DNA of 51,970 nucleotides, from assembly GCF_013870515.1 (NCBI RefSeq), contig NZ_JACBXA010000016.1:1-51970 (forward strand). Direction: 5' to 3'. The notes beneath the pieces are model-generated. The model did not search any database, was not told the origin of the DNA, and saw only the letters and a program-made list of their open reading frames with translations. The DNA is from Streptomyces albidus (ex Kaewkla and Franco 2022) (GTDB lineage Bacteria > Actinomycetota > Actinomycetes > Streptomycetales > Streptomycetaceae). A program made the translations under genes and the position numbers. This document shows, in pieces, positions 1-7,959 of the stretch (position 1 is the first letter of the stretch; every line of letters starts with the position of its first letter).

Positions 1-5
1 GGGCC

Positions 6-386
6 GTGGAAGCAGTCCTGAGCATCGTCGTCGTCCTGCTGCTGATCTCCGGAGTGCTGGTGACCGTCCGGCTCGTGCGGGGCCCGTCGATGCTGGACCG
101 CGCCGTCGCCCTCGACGCGCTGGTCGCGGTCGTCATGGCCGGCATCGGCGTCCTCACGGCGGTGCGGAGGATCCCGTACTACCTCCCGGCGTTGCTCGTC
201 CTCTCCTTCCTCGGCTTCACCGGCTCGGTGAGCATCGCCCGCTTCCTGGCACTGCGCGACGAGGCGGGCAGCGAGGACGCGGACAAGGTGGAGGACGAGG
301 AGGACGCTGGGGGCGAGAGCGAGGCGAGCGCGCATGGGGACGGCGAGACCGGGACCGCGAACGGCGAGCAGGGGAGCAGCGGATGA
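6..386 (+). CDS. mrpF: Mrp-type Na+(K+)/H+ antiporter subunit F
   Basis: Subunit F of the multi-subunit Mrp/Mnh cation/proton antiporter in the cytoplasmic membrane, which exports Na+ or K+ in exchange for protons. The 126-residue product has three hydrophobic segments (about residues 3-23, 34-52 and 57-80) and the family pattern around VRLVRGPSMLDRAVALDAL. The C-terminal 40 residues are an acidic, Gly/Glu/Asp-rich tail longer than is usual for the family. The start is a GTG at position 6, so the upstream mrp genes lie just outside the window. Its TGA overlaps the ATG of the next gene (ATGA), which indicates translational coupling in one operon. Confidence 0.9.
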   Translation: MEAVLSIVVVLLLISGVLVTVRLVRGPSMLDRAVALDALVAVVMAGIGVLTAVRRIPYYLPALLVLSFLGFTGSVSIARFLALRDEAGSEDADKVEDEEDAGGESEASAHGDGETGTANGEQGSSG

Positions 387-748
387 ACTGGTCGGGTGCC
401 GCCGATGTGGCCGCCGCCGTGTGCATGGTGACCGGCGCCGTGCTGTGCGTGCTGGCGGGGATCGGACTGCTGCGGTTGCCGGACGTGCTGACGCGGATGC
501 ACGCGGGCACCAAGCCGCAGACGTTCGGACTGCTGCTGGTCCTCATCGGCGCCGGGCTACGGCTGCGCAGCGGGGTCGACATGGGCACGCTCGTCCTCGT
601 CGGCCTCTTCCAGCTGCTCACGGTGCCCGTGGCCGCGCACATGGTCGCCCGGGCCGCGTACCGCGCCGGCCGGGTGGACCGCGAGCACCTCGTGGTGGAC
701 GAGTACGGTCAGGAGTCACGCAACCCCTCCGACGGCCGTCCGAGGTGA
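383..748 (+). CDS. mrpG: Mrp-type Na+(K+)/H+ antiporter subunit G
   Basis: Subunit G (PhaG/MnhG/YufB family) of the same antiporter. The 121-residue protein has three membrane segments and the family signature GLLRLPDVLTRMHAGTKPQT near residues 28-47. It overlaps mrpF by 4 bp and is the last gene of the operon: the following gene has its own ribosome binding site after an 80-bp gap. G and F are small structural subunits needed for assembly or activity of the complex in characterised Mrp systems. Length and motif fit the family well. Confidence 0.92.
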   Translation: MNWSGAADVAAAVCMVTGAVLCVLAGIGLLRLPDVLTRMHAGTKPQTFGLLLVLIGAGLRLRSGVDMGTLVLVGLFQLLTVPVAAHMVARAAYRAGRVDREHLVVDEYGQESRNPSDGRPR

Positions 749-831
749 TGGGGCGGCAGGAACCCCGCGCCCGCAGGCGGGCGTTGATGATGTTGAACCG
801 TCTCGCCGCCAGTTCACGGAGGTTCCCGCGC

Positions 832-1260
832 ATGTCCAGCAACCACAGCCCGGACCGGTCCGCACGGCCCGACCGTCGGGTCCGGTCCGAGCGGTCCGAC
901 AAGTCCGCACGGATACTCGCGAAGGTGCTCGCGGGTTCCGGGGCGGCGCACTTGGTCGTTCCGAAGCCGTTCGACAAGATCGTTCCCTCCTGGCTGCCGG
1001 GTCGCGCCCGCACCTGGACCGAAGTCAGCGGAGCGGTCGAACTGCTCCTCGCCGCAGGGCTCGCCGCCCCGCGCACGCGGCGCGCGAGCGCCTACGCCGC
1101 CGCCGGATTCTTCGCCGCCGTCTTTCCGGCCAATGTGAAGATGGCGTACGACTGGCGGCACCGCTCGACCCCGCTCAAGGCGGTTGCGTACGGCCGGCTC
1201 CCCCTTCAGGTCCCCTTGGTGCTGTGGGCACGGCAGGTCGCGCGCCGGGCGGAGCGCTGA
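832..1260 (+). CDS. DoxX-like small membrane protein
   Basis: A 142-residue membrane protein of the DoxX/MauE type. After a basic, polar N-terminus of about 25 residues come four hydrophobic segments. These include AKVLAGSGAAHLVVPKPFDKIVP, whose HLVVPKPFD core is a typical DoxX-like motif, and FFAAVFPANVKMAYDW. The ATG at 832 is preferred over one at 787 because GGAGG lies at 818-822. The molecular role of this family is poorly defined; some members work with oxidoreductases. Nothing in the neighbourhood narrows the function. Confidence 0.75.
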   Translation: MSSNHSPDRSARPDRRVRSERSDKSARILAKVLAGSGAAHLVVPKPFDKIVPSWLPGRARTWTEVSGAVELLLAAGLAAPRTRRASAYAAAGFFAAVFPANVKMAYDWRHRSTPLKAVAYGRLPLQVPLVLWARQVARRAER

Positions 1261-1478
1261 ACGCCCCTTTCCGTGCCTCTCGCAGGGAAAGCGACGGAAT
1301 CGTGGAGTTCTCGTGGCCGACTGCGGCCGTGGAGGATCCGGGTGATTGCTCGCCCCGGTGCCGGGAATGACAACCTGCACATCTCATTTCGTGCGACCGG
1401 GTGGTGTCCGGCTTCCGCCGCGTGAGTGGCCGGCCAACCCTCTCCGCCCGTCGCCGACATGGAGGGGAAGTGAACGTC

Positions 1479-1895
1479 ATGCGCGCGAGCACGCGCCCAG
1501 CGCGGCGCACCGCACGCGTCGAGTACACGCTCCCGCGGGAGGCCGCATCCGCCCGCTGGGCACGCCAGTTGACCACCGGATTCCTGAGCGGTTCGCGCAC
1601 GTCGCCGGAAGCGGCCACGCAACTGGACGAGGCGAACCTCGTCGTCTCCGAGTTGGTCACGAACGCCACCCGGCACGGCCGGGGCCGATGCCGTCTCCGG
1701 CTCAGCAGCGCACACGGCACTGTCACGGTCGAGGTCCGCGACGACGGCGTCCGTCTGCCCAGAATGCGGCGGACCGGGCTGGAAGGTGAAGGCGGCCGGG
1801 GCATCCCGCTGGTGCAGTGTCTCGCCAGGAGGCTGAACGTCACCGTCGCGCCCGGTGGCGGCAAGACCGTCCGCGCCGTGCTGGACGCTGCCTGA
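1479..1895 (+). CDS. ATP-binding (HATPase_c) anti-sigma-factor-like protein
   Basis: A single-domain GHKL ATPase of the RsbW/SpoIIAB-like group that is highly expanded in Streptomyces. The N box is visible as EANLVVSELVTNATRHG, and the G boxes as VRDDGVRLP and GEGGRGIPLVQ. It carries no transmembrane or sensor domain. Such proteins bind sigma factors or phosphorylate anti-sigma antagonists; the partner cannot be told from sequence. The ATG at 1479 lies 11 nt after the GGAGGGG at 1461-1467; a GTG at 1470 is too close to that site. The gene is followed by a strong terminator shared with the convergent MFS gene. Confidence 0.8.
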   Translation: MRASTRPARRTARVEYTLPREAASARWARQLTTGFLSGSRTSPEAATQLDEANLVVSELVTNATRHGRGRCRLRLSSAHGTVTVEVRDDGVRLPRMRRTGLEGEGGRGIPLVQCLARRLNVTVAPGGGKTVRAVLDAA

Positions 1896-1953
1896 CGGAG
1901 CTGGAGCCCGCAACCCGGATGCGGTGTACCCAGGCGTACCGGAGTTGGGTTTT

Positions 1954-2003
1954 CGGGCGGTCCGGGGGCGTACGCAGCGCGCGCACCGCCCCCGGACCGC
2001 CCG
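1954..2003. terminator. bidirectional terminator hairpin
   Basis: Perfect 17-bp inverted repeat (arms 1954-1970 and 1987-2003, core GGTCCGGGGGCG) with a 16-nt loop. It lies between the convergent anti-sigma-like gene and the MFS gene and should stop transcription from both. Confidence 0.85.
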
Positions 2004-2007
2004 GCGC

Positions 2008-3321
2008 TCAGACGGATGCCCCGGAAGCGGTGCGCTCGTCGGCGAGGGGTTCGAGATCCCGGTGGCGCTCCACGACCCGGCGGATGCCGATGGTGCCCAC
2101 CGCTGCGACCGCCATGGCCGCGACGAGGAACCACAGCCCGGATTGCGGGGATCCAGTCCGGTCGACGATCGCGCCGATGCCCATGGGCCCGAAGCCACCG
2201 CCCAGATTCCCGACCGCGTTGATCATGGCGATGCCGGACGCGGCCTGCACCCCGGTCAGGAAGCGGGAGGGCAGCGACCACATCACCGGCTGGGCCGAGT
2301 AGATGCCCAAGGCAGCCGCGCTCATCAGTGCGATCTGCAGCACGTGGCTGTCCACGAGTGCACTCGCGGCAAGGCCCACCGCGCCCAGGGCCGACATCCC
2401 CGCGATCCACGGATAGCGGGAGCCGCTGCGGTCGGCGAGTTTGGGTACGACCCAGAGTCCGAGGGCGACGAAGACGTACGGGATCGCCGTGACGAACCCC
2501 GTGGCGGTGCTGCTCAGCCCGCCGAATCCGTCGACGATCGTGGGCAGCCAGAAGCTCAGCCCGTACGCGCCGATCGGGTAGCAGAGGAAGAACAGCGACA
2601 TCCACACCACGCGGCGGTCGCGCAGCGCCCGCAGCGGACTGCCGTGATCCTCGCCCAACTCATCGGCTTCGCGGGTGAGTTCGGCGGTGAGCCAGGTACG
2701 TGCTTCGCTCCCGAGCCAGCGGACCGAGCCGGGACCGTCCGGCAGCAGCCACAGAGTCACGAAGCCGAGGAGGATCGCGGGGGCACCGGTGGCGACGAAG
2801 ATCCACTGCCACCCGTCGAGACCGAACGTGCCGTGCAGCCCGTCGAGCCAGCCCATGAACGGATTGCCGATGATGAAGGCCAGCGGCTGCGCCATCATGA
2901 ACCAGCCGACCACGCGGGCGCGGTAGCGGTACGGATACCACTTGGTCAGGTAGTACAGGACGCCCGGATAGAACCCGGCCTCGGCCACGCCGAGGAGGAA
3001 GCGGGCCAGATAGAACTGCCAGCTGTTGACGACCAGCATCGTCAGTACGGTGACCAGACCCCAGCTGATCATGATGCGGGTGAACCAGCGCCGCGCGCCG
3101 AACCGTTCGAGGTAGACGTTGCTGGGTACCTCGAAGACCGCGTAGGCGACGAAGAAGGCCACCTGCCCGAAGGTGAACGCGGCGTTGGACAGGCCCAGTT
3201 CGTCTTGAAGCGTCAGCTTGGCGAAGCCGACGTTGGACCGGTCGACGTAGGCGACGAGGTACAGCAGGACGAGGAACGGCATGAGCCGCCACGTCACCGC
3301 TTTCATCACCTTGCTCTCCAT
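2008..3321 (-). CDS. MFS transporter, anion:cation symporter type (sugar acid uptake)
   Basis: A 437-residue, 12-segment major facilitator of the ACS family (galactonate, glucarate, tartrate and similar acids). The N-terminal signature LLYLVAYVDRSNVGFAKL (about residues 19-36) is characteristic, as is the LLGVAEAGFYPGVLYYL stretch in segment 4. The gene diverges from a KDPG-type aldolase and an FCD-type GntR regulator across 165 bp. This is a classic layout for proton-coupled uptake of a hexonate or hexuronate feeding an Entner-Doudoroff-like route. The substrate is not determined. The ATG at 3321 is preceded on its strand by GAGGAG. Confidence 0.85.
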   Translation of the reverse strand: MESKVMKAVTWRLMPFLVLLYLVAYVDRSNVGFAKLTLQDELGLSNAAFTFGQVAFFVAYAVFEVPSNVYLERFGARRWFTRIMISWGLVTVLTMLVVNSWQFYLARFLLGVAEAGFYPGVLYYLTKWYPYRYRARVVGWFMMAQPLAFIIGNPFMGWLDGLHGTFGLDGWQWIFVATGAPAILLGFVTLWLLPDGPGSVRWLGSEARTWLTAELTREADELGEDHGSPLRALRDRRVVWMSLFFLCYPIGAYGLSFWLPTIVDGFGGLSSTATGFVTAIPYVFVALGLWVVPKLADRSGSRYPWIAGMSALGAVGLAASALVDSHVLQIALMSAAALGIYSAQPVMWSLPSRFLTGVQAASGIAMINAVGNLGGGFGPMGIGAIVDRTGSPQSGLWFLVAAMAVAAVGTIGIRRVVERHRDLEPLADERTASGASV

Positions 3322-3486
3322 GTGGATCTCCTCATTGAACTCCTGTGGAACGAGGCCAGAACCTAACGTGATTTGATAGCACCATTGAAGAGGGTGGACG
3401 TGACGACTTCATCCGGAGGAGCCTCCAAGCCCCCGAGCCCGCTGAACTGAAGGACCGCACGACCGGCAGTTGAGGAGACCCTGGCC

Positions 3487-4107
3487 ATGTACCGGTGGGA
3501 GATCATGCGCGCCGTGACCGCACAGCGCGTCTTCGGCATCGTCCGCAGCGACTCGTCCGAGGAGGCGTTCCGCGCCGGCGAAGCCGTGCTGGACGCGGGA
3601 CTCGGCGCCGTCGAGGTCGCGCTCACCACCCCCGGCGCCCTGCGCGCGGTGACCGGCCTCAGCGAGTCGCGGCCCGGCGCGGTGATCGGCGCGGGCACCG
3701 TTCTGGACGAGGCCGCCGCCGTCTCGGCGGTGCGGGCCGGTGCGCGCTTTCTGGTCTCCCCGAGCCTTCATCCGCAGGTGATTCGGACCGGACACCGCTA
3801 CGGCGTGCCCGTCATACCCGGCGCGAGCACTCCCACCGAGATGGTGCGGGCGCTGGAGGAGGGCGCGGACGCCGTCAAGATCTTCCCCGCATCCGGCAAC
3901 GGCCCCTCGTGGCTGCGCGACGTGCGAGCGGCTCTGCCGCAACTCCCCGCCGTTCCCACCGGAGGTGTGACAATCGAGGACGCGCCGGACTGGGTCGCGG
4001 CCGGGGCGGTCGCATGCGGCATGGGCTCGGCGCTCACGTCCGGAGGCGCGGCGAAGGCGAGCGAGCGCGTGAGCCGGCTGCTGGACCGGCTGGCGAGCGC
4101 GCGCTGA
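3487..4107 (+). CDS. eda: KDPG/KDPGal-type 2-keto-3-deoxy aldolase
   Basis: A class I aldolase of the KDPG/KHG family that cleaves a 2-keto-3-deoxy-phosphosugar acid to pyruvate and glyceraldehyde 3-phosphate. The 206 residues include R20 (GIVR), E43 (VEVAL), the GTVL loop, PGASTPTE near 111-118 and the Schiff-base lysine K131 in VKIFPAS, all expected for an active enzyme. GAGGAG lies 9 nt before the ATG. Its TGA overlaps an in-frame ATG of the GntR gene, so the two are co-transcribed and opposite the MFS gene. Preference for the gluco or galacto substrate cannot be read from sequence. Confidence 0.87.
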   Translation: MYRWEIMRAVTAQRVFGIVRSDSSEEAFRAGEAVLDAGLGAVEVALTTPGALRAVTGLSESRPGAVIGAGTVLDEAAAVSAVRAGARFLVSPSLHPQVIRTGHRYGVPVIPGASTPTEMVRALEEGADAVKIFPASGNGPSWLRDVRAALPQLPAVPTGGVTIEDAPDWVAAGAVACGMGSALTSGGAAKASERVSRLLDRLASAR

Positions 4108-4154
4108 TGGCCGCCGGGGGAGCGGGGGCGAGACCGGGGAACGCGGGGGAGCGA

Positions 4155-4904
4155 ATGGAACTGAGGGGACTGCACGGACAAGTCGTCGACCGGATCGGTG
4201 AATCGCTGGCATCCGGTGACATCGGCGCAGGGGAAGTGCTGCGGCTGGAGGACGTGCAGGCGCGCTTCGGCGTCTCACGCACCGTGGCCCGGGAGGCCGT
4301 TCGCGTGCTGGAGTCCAAGCACGTCGTCACCAGCCGCCCCCGGGTGGGCATCACCGTGCTGCCGATGAACGCGTGGAACCTGTACGACCCGCAGGTCATC
4401 CGCTGGCGGCTGGCCTCTCCGCACAGGGAGGCCCAGCTGCGGGAGCTGGCCGAACTGCGCACCGCCGTCGAACCGTACGCCGCGTACCTCGCCGCCGCCT
4501 CCGCCGCGCCAGAGGCCCGGAGGGAGCTGTCAGCTCACGCCGAATCGATGGCGTCCTCCGCCCGCGAGGGAAGCATGAGCGAGTTCATCGCCGCCGACGC
4601 CGCCTTCCACCGTGTGCTGTTGGAGGCGTCGGGCAACGGGATGTTCGCCCAGCTCGCGGTCGTCACGGAGGAACTCCTCGTCTCCCGCGGCGATCTGGCC
4701 CTGATGCCGCACCGAGTGGACATGACCGCCGTCGCCCGACACGCTCAGGTCGCCGACGCCGTCCGTTCCGGGCAGTCCGACGAAGCAGCGGCACATCTGC
4801 GCGAGATCATCACCTCCGCGCACGGCGAGGTGAAGCAGATCATCGCGGACGAGGCACCGACGGCCGGCATGCCCGCCCCCACGGCTTGTGCTTTCCACAG
4901 CTGA
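4155..4904 (+). CDS. GntR-family (FadR/FCD subfamily) transcriptional regulator
   Basis: N-terminal winged helix-turn-helix (LEDVQARFGVSRTVAREAVR, about residues 27-46) followed by an all-helical FCD ligand-binding domain. Asp/His residues of the metal or effector site can be seen in ADAAFHRVLLEASGN. It probably represses the aldolase/MFS locus until a sugar acid is present. The ATG at 4155 has a purine-rich GGGGGAG just upstream and gives a normal-length protein (249 residues). An earlier ATG at 4107, overlapping the aldolase stop, would add 16 residues and allow tight coupling; it remains possible. Confidence 0.85.
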   Translation: MELRGLHGQVVDRIGESLASGDIGAGEVLRLEDVQARFGVSRTVAREAVRVLESKHVVTSRPRVGITVLPMNAWNLYDPQVIRWRLASPHREAQLRELAELRTAVEPYAAYLAAASAAPEARRELSAHAESMASSAREGSMSEFIAADAAFHRVLLEASGNGMFAQLAVVTEELLVSRGDLALMPHRVDMTAVARHAQVADAVRSGQSDEAAAHLREIITSAHGEVKQIIADEAPTAGMPAPTACAFHS

Positions 4905-5062
4905 TTCGAGAGGCGACGCGGCAACAGGTCCCGTACGTCGTCGAGTTCGGGCCGCAAGGACGCCTTACCACCCACCTGTCGCTGACGCGGACGGCCAACC
5001 CGTCGCCTCCGCACGGCAGTTGCGGATGCCCGACCCCGAAGCTCCGGGATGTGCCGCGGTCT

Positions 5063-5410
5063 TCACTGCTGATTCGACCACGCCGCCCATGCGGAAGCGA
5101 CGTCCGAGTGGAATCGGCAGCGCACGTCCTCACCCAGAGGTGCACGGAAACTCTCGTCCCCACCCACGATGTGGAAGCGCAGACGGCTGCCGGCCGGCAG
5201 CAGCTGCGCCAGCTCGTGCGGGGGCAGCGCCTCGTCCAAGTACACGTGATTGAGGTCGAGGTAGAACTGGGTCCGCTCGTCCACCGCCCGGGCGCACAAG
5301 CTGTAGTGCATCACCCGCAGCGTCGCCGCACACAGCGTGCCGCTCGCCGCCACCCACACACGCAGACCCGCGACGGCCAGGACGCGTACCTGTATCGTCG
5401 CCGTCCCCAT
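5063..5410 (-). CDS. small STAS-like hypothetical protein
   Basis: 115-residue protein with an alternating hydrophobic beta/alpha pattern. AGLRVWVAASGTLCAATLR near the N-terminus and FYLDLNHVYLDEAL in the middle recall STAS anti-anti-sigma domains, though I cannot confirm that fold. On its strand the ATG is preceded by AAGGG at a good distance. Its 5' end faces tap across about 280 bp, which probably holds both promoters. No operon partner. Function unknown. Confidence 0.6.
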   Translation of the reverse strand: MGTATIQVRVLAVAGLRVWVAASGTLCAATLRVMHYSLCARAVDERTQFYLDLNHVYLDEALPPHELAQLLPAGSRLRFHIVGGDESFRAPLGEDVRCRFHSDVASAWAAWSNQQ

Positions 5411-5692
5411 GAAAGCCCTTGTCCGACCGTACGGGTGGCCGCACGGGGGCACACCCCACGCCGAAACCGCCCGTACAGATCCCTTGATATAGCGGCCGTA
5501 CTGACTGGTACGCACAAGTATCACGGCCCGGTCGGCGCAGCGGCAGGCGGGTGCAGGACAAGGCACGTTCCCCCCGCATTCCTCACGAGAACGAACGGGT
5601 CCTGCGCAGCAGTTGACCTGCTGTGTCGGTGTCTGAGGCTGTCGTACGTCTGAAGTACGCTCGGCGTACGTTTCGAGCCACGGAGCGGGCTG

Positions 5693-7843
5693 GTGCGGGA
5701 GATGGAGCCGATGGCGGAGCACGAAGAGCTGTTCGCGGCGGTCGACGCGCTGCTCGAGCAGGCCAACGGGGAACTGCCGCCCCCGCAGGAGCGGGCCCGG
5801 CTGCGCCGCGCCGCCGGACTGAGCCAGCAGCAGGTGGCCGCCGCGCTCGGGCTCAAGCGGCGGGAGACCGTCGCCGACTGGGAGACCGGCCGAAGCGAGC
5901 CGCGACCGCCCAAACGTGCCGCGTATCTGCGGCTGCTGGACGGGCTGGCCGCCAAGTTTCCCACGCCCTCCGACGAGCAGGCCGCCCCTCTCGCGGCGCC
6001 CGATTCCGGTGACTCCAGGGCGACTTCGGCCGACGCCCCGGCATCCGATCCACCCGTCACAGAACCGACCGCAGCCCAGCCGCCGCCCCCCTCCGCGAAC
6101 CCGCCGCGGCAGCAAGCCCGTACTACGCACCGTCCCGCGCAGGCCCCCGCCCGTCACACGGCCTCACCGGCCGGCAAGGCCCGCCCCCGCGAAGCTCCCG
6201 CCCGGGAGCCCGATCCCCGGTTCGCCAACGGCCCGTTGGCCGTCCTGGACGGTGACGGTGCCGCGTACTGCATCGACGGGCTCATCCTCGACTGCCCGGC
6301 CCGGACCGTCGTCGAGCTCGTCGAATGGACCCTGAACGAGGCCCGGCTCGGCGCCGCCCGGCTGCACCGCTCCGGCAAGGACGCCGATCCGCTCGTCGTC
6401 CTGAGCGAGTCGGCCGCCACTCTTCTCGGGCTGCCGGCGCAGCTGGAGGACCGGCGCAACCTGCGCCTCCCCGAGGACCACGAAGTCGTACGCGGCATCG
6501 CCCGGGCCCAATGGCGGCTCACCCGGCGCGGGTTCGGGCCCTGGCCCCGCATCTACCGCCCGGCGGAGGCCGGGGTGCGCCAGTGCGTGCAGCTGGCCGT
6601 GCTGCCGTGGGACGCGCTGGAGCCCCGCACCTGGGGCGCCGCTGCGGAGCTTCCCCCGGCCGAACTCGCCCAGGTTCTGGGGGAGTACGCCCGAGAAGTC
6701 ATCACCCCCCGCGGCTCGAGCGCCGTCAACGGCCTGGAGCTGATGACGGCGCTCCGCCCTCCCACGCGGGCAGTTCAGGACCCGTCGTCCGGCGCCTACG
6801 TCTCCGCCCCGATGCCGGGCTCGCTGACCGCCGTGGTCGACCCCGCGCCGCCCGAAGCACCCGACGAGCACCCCGTCGCCCTCGACCGGTCGGCGGACGA
6901 CGTGCTCGACGAGGAGGCGCACGAGTGGTTCCGTGAGCCGGAGTTGCTCACCGACGCCGAGTGCGCGAGCCGCTTCGCGGTCGGCCTGGACGTCAACATG
7001 GCGTTCGCCGCGGCCGCGAACCGCCTCACGGTCGGACTGTGCGCGCCCGAGCACGTCACGTCACCCGAATTCGACAAGAAGCTGCCCGCCTCGTGGCTCG
7101 TCGACCTCTCGCACATCGACATCGACACCCGGCTGCCCAATCCGTTCACCTCGCACGGAGCCCGGCCTCAGGGCCCGGCCTGGTACGCCACCCCGACCGT
7201 CGCCTACGCGGTCGAACTCGGTTACGCGGTACGCCCGTTGGAGGCGTACATACGGCCTGAGAGCGGCCCCTACCTCGACCCCTGGTACGCCCGCCTGCGC
7301 GACGCCTACCTCGCCACCATGGAGCAACTCGGCGTCCACCCGGGCCTGGACGAGGCCGACTACCTCGCCGCAATGACAGATCACAAGCTCAAGGATCCCG
7401 CCCGCGCCGCGCTGCTCTCCGCCGTCAAGGCCACCGTCAAGGGCGGCATCGGCAAGCTGCGCGAGCGCCCGCAGGGAGCTCGCTACCGGCCGGGGGAGAG
7501 GTGGCCGTCGCTGGAGCGCCCCACGTGGCGCCCCGACATCCGCGCGGCGGTGATCTCCGCCGCGCGCGTCAACATGCACCGCAAGATGCGCAAACTCGCC
7601 GACGCCGCGGGCCTGTTCCCGCTCGCGGTGCTCTCCGACTGCGTCGTGTACCCCTCGTCCGGCCCCTCGCCGCTGGACGTGCTGCCGCGCACGGAGGACG
7701 GCAAGGCACTGCCGGGCGGCTTCCGGCTCGGGGTGAGCCCCGGCATGGTCAAGCACGAAGGAACCCGGCCGTTCCTGTGGGCCGCCGAAATGCTGGACGC
7801 CGGGGACAATCCGGCTCGCCACATCAAGGACGACGGCGTGTAG
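5693..7843 (+). CDS. tap: telomere-associated protein Tap
   Basis: Tap binds the single-stranded 3' overhang of Streptomyces telomeres and recruits the terminal protein Tpg. The 716 residues begin with MREMEPMAEHEELFAAVDAL, followed by an Xre-type helix-turn-helix (about 35-70, LSQQQVAAALGLKRRETVADW). A Pro/Ala-rich linker (about 98-178) and a large C-terminal domain follow. In the C-terminal domain I see LDVNMAF with D433, KATVKGGIGKL starting at K579, and LSDCVVYPS with D649. Their order and spacing resemble palm motifs A, B and C of protein-primed family-B DNA polymerases (see findings). The GTG at 5693 has GGAG 7 nt upstream; an ATG at 5711 (MAEHEEL) is an alternative. Unusually, tpg does not follow: the next gene is on the opposite strand and tpg lies about 31.8 kb downstream. 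Confidence 0.88.
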   Translation: MREMEPMAEHEELFAAVDALLEQANGELPPPQERARLRRAAGLSQQQVAAALGLKRRETVADWETGRSEPRPPKRAAYLRLLDGLAAKFPTPSDEQAAPLAAPDSGDSRATSADAPASDPPVTEPTAAQPPPPSANPPRQQARTTHRPAQAPARHTASPAGKARPREAPAREPDPRFANGPLAVLDGDGAAYCIDGLILDCPARTVVELVEWTLNEARLGAARLHRSGKDADPLVVLSESAATLLGLPAQLEDRRNLRLPEDHEVVRGIARAQWRLTRRGFGPWPRIYRPAEAGVRQCVQLAVLPWDALEPRTWGAAAELPPAELAQVLGEYAREVITPRGSSAVNGLELMTALRPPTRAVQDPSSGAYVSAPMPGSLTAVVDPAPPEAPDEHPVALDRSADDVLDEEAHEWFREPELLTDAECASRFAVGLDVNMAFAAAANRLTVGLCAPEHVTSPEFDKKLPASWLVDLSHIDIDTRLPNPFTSHGARPQGPAWYATPTVAYAVELGYAVRPLEAYIRPESGPYLDPWYARLRDAYLATMEQLGVHPGLDEADYLAAMTDHKLKDPARAALLSAVKATVKGGIGKLRERPQGARYRPGERWPSLERPTWRPDIRAAVISAARVNMHRKMRKLADAAGLFPLAVLSDCVVYPSSGPSPLDVLPRTEDGKALPGGFRLGVSPGMVKHEGTRPFLWAAEMLDAGDNPARHIKDDGV

Positions 7844-7959
7844 ATCCCCTCACCATCGAGACCGACCGGTGTCCGGGAGTTCCTGCGCGTGGACTCGGTC
7901 CCACGCTGCACGCGCGAGCCGACTCCCGTGCCGCTCGCCGCTCTCCGTGATCCCGCCCC

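Noticed and set aside
1855..3366. 503-residue plus-strand open frame
   Set aside because: It is antisense to the well-supported MFS gene; composition is typical of a high-GC shadow frame and it has no recognisable domain.
5063..6157. 364-residue minus-strand frame covering the start of tap
   Set aside because: Only the last 115 codons look coding and have a ribosome binding site; the rest is antisense to tap.
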